The position numbers were made by a program, and so were the translations under genes. From NCBI GenBank assembly GCA_964405435.1, contig CAYOOD010000040.1, forward strand, positions 1 through 64,000: a stretch of DNA of 64,000 nt. Direction: 5' to 3'. This DNA is from DVEG01 sp964405435. GTDB lineage: Bacteria; Cyanobacteriota; Cyanobacteriia; Cyanobacteriales; Oscillatoriaceae. This document shows, piece after piece, positions 36,983 through 43,200 of the stretch; positions within the stretch are counted from its first letter, which is position 1; every line of letters starts with the position of its first letter. The notes beneath the pieces were generated by a model. It was not told the origin of the DNA. It did no database searches and was given only the letters and a program-made list of their open reading frames with translations.

Positions 36983-37055
36983 AGTCCCGTAGGCGAATAG
37001 ATTAAGCCGTCAGCCCCTCAAGCTGGAGATGCGAGTTTAAATCTCGTCGGGACTG
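36983..37055 (+). tRNA. tRNA with CTC anticodon (Glu-like, aberrant)
   Basis: Perfect acceptor AGTCCCG/CGGGACT. The anticodon loop reads CCCTCAA, so C33 replaces the universal U33, and the T loop is TTTAAAT with U56 instead of C56. Specificity assignment is uncertain. Confidence 0.6.
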
Positions 37056-37064
37056 CTAATTTTT

Positions 37065-37138
37065 GGTCAGGTAGCCGAGTGGTTGAAGGCGTCGCTCTGC
37101 AAAAGCGATTTTCGTGGGTTCAAATCCCACTCTGACCT
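37065..37138 (+). tRNA. tRNA-Cys(GCA)
   Basis: Acceptor GGTCAGG/TCTGACC, anticodon loop CTGCAAA, T loop TTCAAAT, discriminator U as expected for cysteine. Confidence 0.92.
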
Positions 37139-37150
37139 TGGCGTGATATC

Positions 37151-37220
37151 GCACCGTAGTTTAACAGTAAAACGCCAGGTTCATACCCTGGTTGATGCGG
37201 GTGCAAATCCCGCCGGTGCC
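37151..37220 (+). tRNA. tRNA-Met(CAT), short
   Basis: Acceptor GCACCGT/CCGGTGC with one mismatch, anticodon stem CCAGG/CCTGG, loop TTCATAC, T loop TGCAAAT (U54G55). 70 bases. It could be Met or a lysidine-type Ile tRNA. Confidence 0.75.
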
Positions 37221-37237
37221 ATCACTTTTACTAGAAG

Positions 37238-37309
37238 GGGGGGATAGTGTAAATGGGAACACTCCAGTCTCCAAAACTGGCCTTCTGAGTTCAAATCTCA
37301 GTCCCCTCG
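37238..37309 (+). tRNA. tRNA-Trp(CCA)
   Basis: Anticodon stem CCAGT/ACTGG with loop CTCCAAA, acceptor GGGGGGA/TCCCCTC, discriminator G. Confidence 0.9.
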
Positions 37310-37313
37310 TTCA

Positions 37314-37388
37314 TCGCCCCATCGTCTAGCGGTTGAGGATCTCCGACTTTCGATCGGAAAACACGGGTTCAAATCCCGTTGGGGCGAT
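37314..37388 (+). tRNA. tRNA-Glu(TTC)
   Basis: Acceptor TCGCCCC/GGGGCGA, anticodon loop CTTTCGA, T loop TTCAAAT. Confidence 0.92.
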
Positions 37389-37394
37389 TGATTT

Positions 37395-37476
37395 GGGTCG
37401 GCTCACCTATCGGTGTAGGTAGCTGTCTGTAAAACAGCCGCTTAAAGCGTTGCAAGTTCAAATCTTGCCCGACCCA
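37395..37476 (+). tRNA. tRNA-Tyr(GTA)
   Basis: Acceptor GGGTCGG/CCGACCC, anticodon loop CTGTAAA, and a proper long variable arm (CGC TTAAA GCG), discriminator A. A class II tRNA with normal structure. Confidence 0.93.
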
Positions 37477-37477
37477 T

Positions 37478-37550
37478 TGCGGGGTAGAGTAGTGGTCACT
37501 CGCGGGTCTCATAAGCCCGTTTTAGGAAAGTTCGATTCTTTCCCCCGCTT
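37478..37550 (+). tRNA. initiator-like tRNA-fMet(CAT)
   Basis: Resembles bacterial initiator tRNA: acceptor GCGGGG/CCCCGC with an unpaired 1-72 position (T/T), A11-U24 in the D stem, and anticodon loop CTCATAA. Only two of the three anticodon-stem G-C pairs are kept (the third is U-G). Confidence 0.75.
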
Positions 37551-37558
37551 CCAAAAAT

Positions 37559-37645
37559 GGAGAGGTGGCCGAGTGGTTTAAGGCGCTTTCCTGCTAAGAA
37601 AGAGCGGTTTAACGACCGTCGAGGGTTCAAATCCCTCTCTCTCCG
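37559..37645 (+). tRNA. tRNA-Ser(GCT)
   Basis: Acceptor GGAGAGG/TCTCTCC, loop CTGCTAA, long variable arm (GCGGTTTAACGACCGTC region), discriminator G. Confidence 0.93.
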
Positions 37646-37739
37646 CCTTCCGCGAGGTAGTCGAGAGTGCGATCGCGATACAGGCGATCGCGCGCTGACT
37701 GCCCAAAAACTAGCAACTGTCCGACAGTTGCTCAATTCT

Positions 37740-37814
37740 GAGAGCGTAGTTTAACGGGATAAAACATCGGTCTACGAAACCGAAGACGTGGGGGTTCGAT
37801 TCCCTCCGCTCTCG
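37740..37814 (+). tRNA. tRNA-Arg(ACG)
   Basis: Acceptor GAGAGCG/CGCTCTC, anticodon loop CTACGAA, T loop TTCGATT. The preceding 95 bases (37646-37739) have no tRNA but a GCAACTGTCCGACAGTTGC hairpin at 37714-37731. Confidence 0.92.
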
Positions 37815-37822
37815 TCAAGTAT

Positions 37823-37907
37823 GGAGAGGTGGCCGAGTGGTTGAAGGCGCGCTTCTGGAAAGAGCGATCGGATGCAACCGACGAGGGTTCAAATCCCTCT
37901 CTCTCCG
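37823..37907 (+). tRNA. tRNA-Ser(GGA)
   Basis: Acceptor GGAGAGG/TCTCTCC, loop CTGGAAA, long variable arm with CGATCGGATGCAACCGACG. Nearly identical in acceptor and T arm to tRNA-Ser(GCT) upstream, so probably a duplicate with a changed anticodon arm. Confidence 0.92.
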
Positions 37908-37918
37908 CCTTGAAATAT

Positions 37919-37992
37919 CCCCCGGTAGCTCAGTTGGTAGTAGCGCCTGTCTGAAGAACAGGAGGTCGTCGGATCGAAACCGACCTGGGGGG
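37919..37992 (+). tRNA. tRNA-Phe(GAA)
   Basis: Acceptor CCCCCGG/CTGGGGG, loop CTGAAGA, T loop ATCGAAA (A54 instead of U54), discriminator G. Confidence 0.85.
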
Positions 37993-37999
37993 CTGGCAT

Positions 38000-38072
38000 T
38001 GCCGGGTGGACGATTGGCAAGTCGCTGTGGCCCTGAACCACGGAGAGGTTGGTTCGACCCCAACCCCGGCAT
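38000..38072 (+). tRNA. tRNA with CTG anticodon (Gln-like, aberrant)
   Basis: Acceptor TGCCGGG/CCCGGCA. The anticodon loop is CCCTGAA, again with C33. T loop TTCGACC. Amino acid assignment by anticodon only. Confidence 0.65.
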
Positions 38073-38083
38073 CCACAAAATGA

Positions 38084-38157
38084 TGGGGAGTCGCCTAATC
38101 GGTATGGCACCGCTCTTTGAAAGCGGCACAACGCAGGTTCGATCCCTGCCTCCCCAG
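38084..38157 (+). tRNA. tRNA-Gln(TTG)
   Basis: Acceptor TGGGGAG/CTCCCCA, loop CTTTGAA, U1-A72 as in glutamine tRNAs, discriminator G. Confidence 0.93.
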
Positions 38158-38159
38158 TT

Positions 38160-38198
38160 CTGCCCTCAATAGTCCTGGTTCGAGCCCAGGCGGGGCAG
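38160..38198 (+). pseudogene. tRNA minihelix remnant
   Basis: CTGCCCT, six bases, then a T arm (TCCTGGTTCGAGCCCAGG) and CGGGGCAG. Acceptor and T arm are intact and paired, while D and anticodon arms are gone. Probably a deletion remnant; it would fold as an acceptor-T minihelix. Confidence 0.65.
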
Positions 38199-38207
38199 TC
38201 AATTTTT

Positions 38208-38282
38208 GCTCCCGTGGCGTAACTGGAAAACGCGATCGCCTCAAAAGCGATTTCTTTGTGAGTTCAAATCTCACCGGGAGTA
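38208..38282 (+). tRNA. tRNA-Leu(CAA), short variable arm
   Basis: Anticodon stem ATCGC/GCGAT, loop CTCAAAA, T loop TTCAAAT, discriminator A. The variable region is only a few bases, unlike normal class II leucine tRNAs. Confidence 0.78.
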
Positions 38283-38296
38283 TCAAAATTCAACGA

Positions 38297-38370
38297 GCTC
38301 CTATAGCCCAATTGGAAGAGGCGGCAGATTTAAAACCTGTTTGTTGTGGGTTCGACTCCCACTAGGAGTA
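38297..38370 (+). tRNA. tRNA-Leu(TAA), short variable arm
   Basis: Acceptor GCTCCTA/TAGGAGT, loop TTTAAAA, one mismatch at the base of the anticodon loop, short variable region, discriminator A. Confidence 0.72.
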
Positions 38371-38373
38371 TGA

Positions 38374-38446
38374 CGGGATGTAATTCAGAGGCCAGAAGCT
38401 TTGGTTTGGGACCAAAGAGTCGTTGGTTCAAATCCAACCATCCCGA
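38374..38446 (+). tRNA. tRNA-Pro(TGG)
   Basis: Acceptor CGGGATG/CATCCCG, anticodon loop TTTGGGA, T loop TTCAAAT, discriminator A. Confidence 0.9.
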
Positions 38447-38449
38447 TCT

Positions 38450-38525
38450 ACCCCTGTGATGTAATTGGAAAACATCACTTGTTCAGAACAAGTGTTTTTT
38501 GCAGGTTCGAGTCCTGTCAGGGGTA
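38450..38525 (+). tRNA. tRNA-Leu(CAG), short variable arm
   Basis: Acceptor ACCCCTG/CAGGGGT, anticodon stem ACTTG/CAAGT, loop TTCAGAA, variable region without a helix, discriminator A. Confidence 0.76.
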
Positions 38526-38546
38526 TTTGGCGAAAAGCCAATTTTT

Positions 38547-38619
38547 GCTCTCGTGGCGGAACGGAATACGCACCAGTTTGAGAGACTGGTTTTTGCAGGT
38601 TCAAATCCTGTCGGGAGCA
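38547..38619 (+). tRNA. tRNA-Leu(GAG), short variable arm
   Basis: Acceptor GCTCTCG/CGGGAGC, stem CCAGT/ACTGG, loop TTGAGAG, short variable region, discriminator A. Confidence 0.76.
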
Positions 38620-38731
38620 TTAAAAGCTCTGAGTTTATTGCGAATCTAGGAGGAAAGCACAATGGATCGGAAAAGAATGCGATCGCGTCGGTCAACCAAC
38701 CCCGAATTTCACAGGTGCAAAACAAGCAGCC

Positions 38732-39010
38732 ATGCAATGCGAACTGTGTGAAAGAGAGGTAAAAAAATTAACTATCCATCACTTAATTCCGCGACAAAGC
38801 AGCAAACGCAAGAAAGCCCCTATCGGCCCAACAGCGAATATTTGTTCTGCCTGCCACCGACAAGTTCACGCCCTATTTGATAACAAAGTGCTGGCAAAAG
38901 AACTCAACACGACAGACAAGCTCAAGAAAGCACCAGACATGCAGAAATTTCTATCTTGGCTGAGGAAACAAGACCCCTATAAGCGGGTGACAGTTCACCG
39001 CAAGCGATAA
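38732..39010 (+). CDS. HNH endonuclease within tRNA array
   Basis: 92 residues. CELCEREVKKLTIHHLIPR and NICSACHRQVHALFDNK give the two Cys pairs and the catalytic HH of an HNH nuclease. It splits the leucine tRNA series. There is no homing-type DNA-binding domain, so self-mobility is not evident. Followed by a MITE-like repeat. Confidence 0.8.
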   Translation: MQCELCEREVKKLTIHHLIPRQSSKRKKAPIGPTANICSACHRQVHALFDNKVLAKELNTTDKLKKAPDMQKFLSWLRKQDPYKRVTVHRKR

Positions 39011-39033
39011 AACTCGATAAATTTTAGACCCGC

Positions 39034-39105
39034 TGTAGGGGCGAAGCATTCGCACAGAAAATCTATCGGTTGGGCATAAATATTTATTGGCGAATGCTTC
39101 GCCCT
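39034..39105. repeat. GGGGCGAAGCATTCG inverted-repeat element, copy 4
   Basis: Both arms intact (TGTAGGGGCGAAGCATTCGC and GCGAATGCTTCGCCCT) with TATTTATT near the right arm. It sits between the HNH gene and tRNA-Leu(TAG). Confidence 0.75.
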
Positions 39106-39170
39106 CAGAGGTCTATTGACAAAAAACATAAAAATATCTGACATAAAACTGACATAAAAAGTCAGAATTT

Positions 39171-39245
39171 GCCCCTGTAGCCCAATTGGAAGAAGGCGTC
39201 TTGTTTAGAGCGAGAAGGTTGCTGGTTCGAGTCCAGTCAGGGGTA
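39171..39245 (+). tRNA. tRNA-Leu(TAG), short variable arm
   Basis: Acceptor GCCCCTG/CAGGGGT (G1-U72), anticodon loop TTTAGAG, T loop TTCGAGT, discriminator A, and no class II arm. Confidence 0.75.
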
Positions 39246-39256
39246 TTGGGTGACAT

Positions 39257-39334
39257 TGCGGGGATGGAGCTTTTGTGGGCTCGTCAGGCTCATAACCTGA
39301 AAATCAGCGAGTTCAAATCTTGCCCCCGCCACCA
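39257..39334 (+). tRNA. initiator-like tRNA-Met(CAT) with CCA
   Basis: Anticodon stem TCAGG/CCTGA, loop CTCATAA, acceptor GCGGGG/CCCCGC with an unpaired T1-C72, one extra base before the D stem. Discriminator A and CCA (39332-39334) are encoded, unlike most of the array. A second initiator-like copy, diverged from the one at 37478. Confidence 0.75.
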
Positions 39335-39341
39335 AATGAAT

Positions 39342-39413
39342 GCAGGTGTGGTGTTAATGGTAACACGGCAGCCTTGTAAGCTGCTTATGCGAGTTCAAAT
39401 CTCGCCGCCTGCT
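39342..39413 (+). tRNA. tRNA-Thr(TGT)
   Basis: Acceptor GCAGGTG/CGCCTGC, anticodon stem GCAGC/GCTGC, loop CTTGTAA. Confidence 0.92.
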
Positions 39414-39424
39414 CCTTAAAAAAT

Positions 39425-39495
39425 GCGGATGTGGTGTAGCGGTAGCATGTGAGGCTTCCAACCTCTTGGCACGAGTTCAAATCTCGTTGTTCGCT
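39425..39495 (+). tRNA. tRNA-Gly(TCC)
   Basis: Loop CTTCCAA, acceptor GCGGATG/TGTTCGC containing several G-U pairs, discriminator U. Confidence 0.85.
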
Positions 39496-39507
39496 CTTTC
39501 AAAAAAT

Positions 39508-39579
39508 GCGGGTGTGATGTAGTGGCTAGCATCTGAGTCTGCCAGTCTCAGCGCATGGGTTCGAGTCCCATCACTCGCT
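39508..39579 (+). tRNA. tRNA-Gly(GCC)
   Basis: Acceptor GCGGGTG/CACTCGC, anticodon loop CTGCCAG with one T-T mismatch at its base, discriminator U. Confidence 0.85.
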
Positions 39580-39710
39580 TTCGCAGTCCTGTAGAGGCGC
39601 GATGAATCGCGTCTTTGCACGGTAGAGCGATCGCCCTTGTCTCTACACGGTAGAATATCTGCCTTCACAGCAAGATTGAGGGGTAATATTCTGCCGGGAC
39701 TGCCCATTCT
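39580..39710. other. spacer in tRNA array
   Basis: About 130 bases without tRNA: TGTAGAGGCGCGATGAATCGCG and GCGATCGCCCTTGTCTCTACA form a hairpin-like repeat common in cyanobacteria (GTAGAGACG-type). No gene. Confidence 0.5.
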
Positions 39711-39783
39711 GGGAATGTAGCTCAACGGATAGAGCGTCGAGCTTCTACCTCGAAAGTTGTGGGTTCGAGTCCTACCATTCCCG
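39711..39783 (+). tRNA. tRNA-Arg(TCT)
   Basis: Acceptor GGGAATG/CATTCCC, anticodon stem TCGAG/CTCGA, loop CTTCTAC, discriminator G. Confidence 0.92.
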
Positions 39784-39804
39784 CCTTTTCTTTCCGCATT
39801 TTAG

Positions 39805-39878
39805 GGGTCTGTAGCTTAATTGGTAGAGCGTCTAGCTGGCTGCTAGAAAGATGTCGGTTCAAATCCGACCAGTATCCA
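39805..39878 (+). tRNA. tRNA-Ala(GGC), bulged acceptor
   Basis: Anticodon loop CTGGCTG. The acceptor pairs GGGTCTG with CAG(T)ATCC, a 7-bp stem with one bulged T. G3-U70 and A73, the alanine identity elements, are kept. Confidence 0.8.
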
Positions 39879-39886
39879 TCACGCGC

Positions 39887-39963
39887 GGGTCTGTAGCTTA
39901 ACTGGGAAAGCGCCTAGTTCGCATCTAGGAAAATGTCGGTTCAAATCCGACCAGTATCCACCA
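39887..39963 (+). tRNA. tRNA-Ala(CGC), bulged acceptor, CCA encoded
   Basis: Same acceptor architecture as the neighbouring Ala(GGC) and an identical T arm, loop TTCGCAT. A73 and CCA (39961-39963) are encoded. Probably a tandem duplicate with a changed anticodon arm. Confidence 0.8.
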
Positions 39964-39968
39964 AATAA

Positions 39969-40041
39969 GGGGTCATAGCTCAATTGGCAGAGCGCTTGCT
40001 TTGCACGCAAGAAGTTAGGAGTTCGATTCTCCTTGACTCCA
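39969..40041 (+). tRNA. tRNA-Ala(TGC)
   Basis: Normal acceptor GGGGTCA/TGACTCC with G3-U70 and A73, anticodon stem CTTGC/GCAAG, loop TTTGCAC. Confidence 0.93.
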
Positions 40042-40045
40042 TGAT

Positions 40046-40121
40046 GGTGTCTGAAGTCGAAGCGGTCGAGACGCCAGCCTGTGAAGCTGGTTATTAGGGA
40101 GTTCGAGTCTCCTCAGACACC
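40046..40121 (+). tRNA. tRNA-His(GTG)
   Basis: Acceptor GTGTCTG/CAGACAC with an encoded extra G at -1 opposite C73, the histidine identity pair. Loop CTGTGAA. Confidence 0.95.
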
Positions 40122-40126
40122 CCTGC

Positions 40127-40209
40127 GGAAGATGCCGCCGAACGGACGGCAACCGGTCTCGAAAGCCGGGGTACGGGCAACTGTAGGGGTTCGATTCCTC
40201 CATCTTCCT
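40127..40209 (+). tRNA. tRNA-Ser(CGA)
   Basis: Acceptor GGAAGAT/ATCTTCC, anticodon stem CCGGT/GCCGG, loop CTCGAAA, long variable region (GGGTACGGGCAACTGT). Confidence 0.9.
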
Positions 40210-40213
40210 TCAC

Positions 40214-40285
40214 CCACCGGAGGCCGAAAAGCGAGGCACCGTGCTGATAACGCGGCGATAGAAGGGGCAGTACCTTCTCGGTGGA
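40214..40285 (+). tRNA. tRNA-Ile(GAT), aberrant T loop
   Basis: Acceptor CCACCGG/TCGGTGG, stem CCGTG/CGCGG, loop CTGATAA. The T arm stem GAAGG/CCTTC is fine, but its loop is GGCAGTA, lacking the TTC and the usual purine-rich pattern. Confidence 0.72.
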
Positions 40286-40386
40286 TTTCCCTCTGCCAGG
40301 AGATTTAGAAGCGAATGGCTAGGCTTTCTAGGATTCGGCTGTGTTAAACTGCATCTAGCATTAAAATATTCTCCATCAACAAAGCC

Positions 40387-40605
40387 ATGAGTATTGCAGT
40401 TGTTAAATTAGAGTTAATCGAATGGATTTTGTCAGTACAAGATATGACGATTTTAACCGATCTGCAAAAAATGAAAAATCATACATCTGAAAATACTGTT
40501 GCCGTTCAACCCAGACAATTCGGCTGCGGTAAGGGTATTTTTACTTATGTAGCAGAGGATTTTGATGAAACTCCTCCTGGCTTTGAAGAATATATGCTGC
40601 CATGA
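40387..40605 (+). CDS. DUF2281-like antitoxin
   Basis: 72 residues ending FGCGKGIFTYVAEDFDETPPGFEEYM, the toxin-binding tail typical of DUF2281/VapB-type antitoxins. Its stop overlaps the toxin start (ATGA), a typical antitoxin-toxin arrangement. Confidence 0.78.
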   Translation: MSIAVVKLELIEWILSVQDMTILTDLQKMKNHTSENTVAVQPRQFGCGKGIFTYVAEDFDETPPGFEEYMLP

Positions 40606-40982
40606 AATATCTAATCGATACTCACATTCTGATTTGGTTTATTGGAGGGAACGCTCGGCTTTCTGAAGAGGCAAGAGACTTAATTGCCAATCCTATCAAT
40701 GAAATATATGTCAGCCAAGCTAGCTTGTGGGAAATGACCATCAAGATTAGTATCGGCAAACTGTCATTATCCATTTCCCTTTCCGAACTAGAAAGATTTA
40801 TCATTGGCTGCCAGTTTCATATTTTAGAAACCACATTCAGAGATTACGAATTTTTACAGCATTTACCTTTCCACCATCAAGACCCTTTCGATCGCCTGAT
40901 TATTGCTCAGGCACGAGCGGAAGATTATACCATAATTACCCATGACGATCGATTTAAGCTGTACGATGTAAAATTATTTTAA
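40602..40982 (+). CDS. PIN-domain toxin (VapC-type)
   Basis: 126 residues. PIN nuclease pattern: first acidic residue in MKYLIDTHILIWFI, then Glu in LWEMTIK, FDRLIIAQARAEDYTIITHDDRF with the later Asp residues. VapC toxins cleave tRNAs or the 23S sarcin-ricin loop. Here the pair lies between tRNA genes; the target is not predictable from sequence. Confidence 0.87.
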   Translation: MKYLIDTHILIWFIGGNARLSEEARDLIANPINEIYVSQASLWEMTIKISIGKLSLSISLSELERFIIGCQFHILETTFRDYEFLQHLPFHHQDPFDRLIIAQARAEDYTIITHDDRFKLYDVKLF

Positions 40983-41062
40983 TAAATTGACAAGTTTGCG
41001 GCCTGGAAAAAATTTGAAATTAAAGCTTTCCCTTGCCTGCGGGATGCAGACCTATCTTTCCT

Positions 41063-41103
41063 AAAGATGGGGTGTCAAGTTCGACTCTTGAGCGAGGGGC
41101 TAT
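41063..41103 (+). pseudogene. tRNA T-arm remnant
   Basis: GTCAAGTTCGACTCTTGAGC has a T-arm-like CAAG stem and TTCGACT loop, but no D or anticodon arm. Likely a relic of a tRNA gene partly overwritten before tRNA-Asn. Confidence 0.45.
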
Positions 41104-41199
41104 TCCAAGGTGGCTCAATGGTAGAGCGTTCCGCTGTTAACGGGAGAGTTCCTGGTTCAAATCCAGGCCGAGGAGTTCAAATACATTCAATAGCCCCTC
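41094..41199 (+). repeat. 11-bp inverted repeat around tRNA-Asn
   Basis: GAGGGGCTATT (41094-41104) and AATAGCCCCTC (41189-41199) enclose tRNA-Asn. The helix would extend the acceptor stem into a longer stalk, comparable to the closing stems of the Y-RNA-like units. Confidence 0.65.
41104..41175 (+). tRNA. tRNA-Asn(GTT), mismatched acceptor
   Basis: Anticodon stem TCCG/CGGG-type with loop CTGTTAA, T loop TTCAAAT. The 5' TCCAAGG and 3' CCGAGGA strands have two mismatches. Its 3' part overlaps the stop end of a minus-strand HNH gene. Confidence 0.7.
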
Positions 41200-41760
41200 A
41201 TGGACTTCCCCATGACAGTTTGCACACAAAAGAACGCACTTATCTAGTTCAGAGCGAACTGTTTCCCACGATTTAGATACCTTTGAAATACAAAAATCTT
41301 TTTGTAAGGGATCGAGATGATGAAAAACTAAAGAACGAACGCATCTGTTATAGCCACATATTTGACAAGCACCGCCTTTATATTGGACTGCTTTTAATTT
41401 TTTTCTTTGCCGACATTGGATAACTCGTTCAGAGCCTCGAAAAGATGCAGTAGTTTTCCTTGACAACTTGGCAGTATTGCGGCAGGTTTCGGAACAATAC
41501 CGTTTCCTGGAATTGATAGGCTCGTAACAAACCAAGCAAAAATGTTCTGGTTGACGTTTTTTACTTTTTTTATTGTTATAGGAGGCGCTACAAGAACGAC
41601 TGCAAAACTTTTTTCGTTTTGTCTCGGATACTTTTTCGCCCTCTTTCACTAAAATCGCTTGATTGCAATATAAACAGTAAAGCGGGGAGTCGTAGTATTT
41701 TTTGATAGCTTCATATCTTTTTTGTGATTTTACATTACTTTCTATCAAAGCATCGTGCAA
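41137..41760 (-). CDS. HNH endonuclease with zinc-ribbon repeats
   Basis: 207 residues, minus strand inside the tRNA region. N-terminal Cys pairs (CLYCNQAIL, FCSRSCSASY, FCLVCYEPINSRKRYCSETC) look like small zinc ribbons; the C-terminal HNH is CQICGYNRCVRSLVFHHLDP...CVLLCANCHGEVH. The last codons run across tRNA-Asn on the opposite strand, so the C-terminal tail is encoded by the complement of a tRNA. Possibly a selfish element that entered the tRNA. Confidence 0.78.
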   Translation of the reverse strand: MHDALIESNVKSQKRYEAIKKYYDSPLYCLYCNQAILVKEGEKVSETKRKKFCSRSCSASYNNKKSKKRQPEHFCLVCYEPINSRKRYCSETCRNTAKLSRKTTASFRGSERVIQCRQRKKLKAVQYKGGACQICGYNRCVRSLVFHHLDPLQKDFCISKVSKSWETVRSELDKCVLLCANCHGEVHEGLLNVFELLGLDLNQELSR

Positions 41761-41910
41761 GGTAGGTATTATAGCTATTTTTTGGGATTCAAATATTATA
41801 CTAACCTAGGGAAGCGGTGTTGTCAAGTAGCAAAATACTAAATTTATGCAAAAATATTTAGAATACAATTTTTGTATAAATTTTTATTATTTTATCCAAA
41901 TTTTAATCGT

Positions 41911-41994
41911 GGAAGCTGCCGCTGAATGGACGGCAACTGGTCTTGAAAACCAGGGTACAGCAAGGCTGTAGGGGTTCGATTCCTCCAGCTTCCG
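41911..41994 (+). tRNA. tRNA-Ser(TGA)
   Basis: Acceptor GGAAGCT/AGCTTCC, anticodon stem CTGGT/ACCAG, loop CTTGAAA, long variable arm (GGGTACAGCAAGGCTGT), discriminator G. Confidence 0.93.
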
Positions 41995-42010
41995 TTGCCA
42001 TTAAGTTTGG

Positions 42011-42082
42011 GAGTGGTTGGCAGAGCGGTGATGCAACCGGCTTTTAACCGGTACTAGATAGGTTCAACTCCTATACCACTCA
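42011..42082 (+). tRNA. tRNA-Lys(TTT)
   Basis: Acceptor GAGTGGT/ACCACTC, anticodon stem ACCGG/CCGGT, loop CTTTTAA, discriminator A. Last tRNA of the array. Confidence 0.92.
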
Positions 42083-42187
42083 TTATTTCTGGTTTTTTCC
42101 ATCGCCCGAAAGGGTAACTCTGTGCTAGCAGGCGGGAACGACAGTAATTAAAATTATTTCAGAACAAGCATAAAATTTCACAGGGAT

Positions 42188-43168
42188 ATGATGACTGTAA
42201 ATATGCGCGCTTATGCGGGCGAGACGGATTTACAAGCGATCGCCCACCTCATCAATACCTGCGAAGCGATCGATCGCCTGGAGGAAGGCACCTCAGTTGA
42301 AGAACTGCGGGCAGAATTTGACTCGCCATTGCTGGATAAGGGGCGCGATATCTGCCTTTGGGAGGATGACAGCGGCAAGCTCATTGGTTTCGCTCAACTG
42401 TCGATTCCGGAGTCAGGAGAGGCGATTGCCTGCGGCATGGCTTCGCTTACCGAAGGGTGGCTGTGGTTTCGCGTCCATCCCGACGCGCGCGGCGGCGAAT
42501 TGGAAAGGCAGATATTTGCCTGGGCTGAAAAGCGCATGGGCGAGGTGGGAAGCGATCGCAACGTGCGGGTGAAAGTGCGCGCCTGGGAGCGCGCCGATCG
42601 CAGCGACGCGATCGCCTTATTAGAAAGTGCGGGTTTCACAGGCGATCGCCACTTCTTCAGAATGAGGCGATCGCTTGTCGAACCCCTCCCAGAACCGCAA
42701 TTCCCTGAAGGCTTCGCCCTGCGTCAAAGCGGGCATCAAGACGCCGAGGCGTGGGTGCAGATGTTCAACCAGACCTTTATCGATCACTGGAACTTCCGCG
42801 ATGTAACGGTTGAAGAAATCAAACACGAACTGACTAATCCGGATTACCAACCGGAATTAGATTTGACAGCCGTTGCGCCGGACGGCACCTATGCCGCCTT
42901 TTGCTACTGCGCCGTCAAAAGGGAGCAAAATGCCCGCACCGGACGCGCCGAAGGCTGGATCGCCATCCTCGGAACCAGGCGCAACTTTCGCAAAATGGGA
43001 CTGGGGCGATCGATGTTGCTTTCTGGCTTGCACTGCCTGAAGGCTGCCGGCATGGATGCGGCGCTGCTCATCGTCGATGTGGCAAATGGAAACGGAGCCC
43101 TGCCGCTTTACGAGTCTGTCGGCTTTTGCAAAGTGCACACGGTGATTGCCCACGTCAAAGAGCTGTAG
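42188..43168 (+). CDS. tandem GNAT acetyltransferase
   Basis: 326 residues. Two GNAT domains: the first (about 5-150) lacks a full acetyl-CoA loop, the second (170-326) has WIAILGTRRNFRKMGLGRSMLLSGLHCLK with the R-x-x-G-x-G pyrophosphate loop and ALPLYESVGF. Similar to MshD-type double-GNAT enzymes. Substrate unknown. It lies between the tRNA array and the Y-RNA operon, with its own AG-rich ribosome site. Confidence 0.88.
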   Translation: MMTVNMRAYAGETDLQAIAHLINTCEAIDRLEEGTSVEELRAEFDSPLLDKGRDICLWEDDSGKLIGFAQLSIPESGEAIACGMASLTEGWLWFRVHPDARGGELERQIFAWAEKRMGEVGSDRNVRVKVRAWERADRSDAIALLESAGFTGDRHFFRMRRSLVEPLPEPQFPEGFALRQSGHQDAEAWVQMFNQTFIDHWNFRDVTVEEIKHELTNPDYQPELDLTAVAPDGTYAAFCYCAVKREQNARTGRAEGWIAILGTRRNFRKMGLGRSMLLSGLHCLKAAGMDAALLIVDVANGNGALPLYESVGFCKVHTVIAHVKEL

Positions 43169-43200
43169 CCAGTCCCCCGAAAAAATTTTTTTCCAGACCC

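Noticed and set aside
37557..38365. Small frames across the tRNA array
   Set aside because: They run through tRNA genes, as expected by chance in conserved GC-rich RNA genes.
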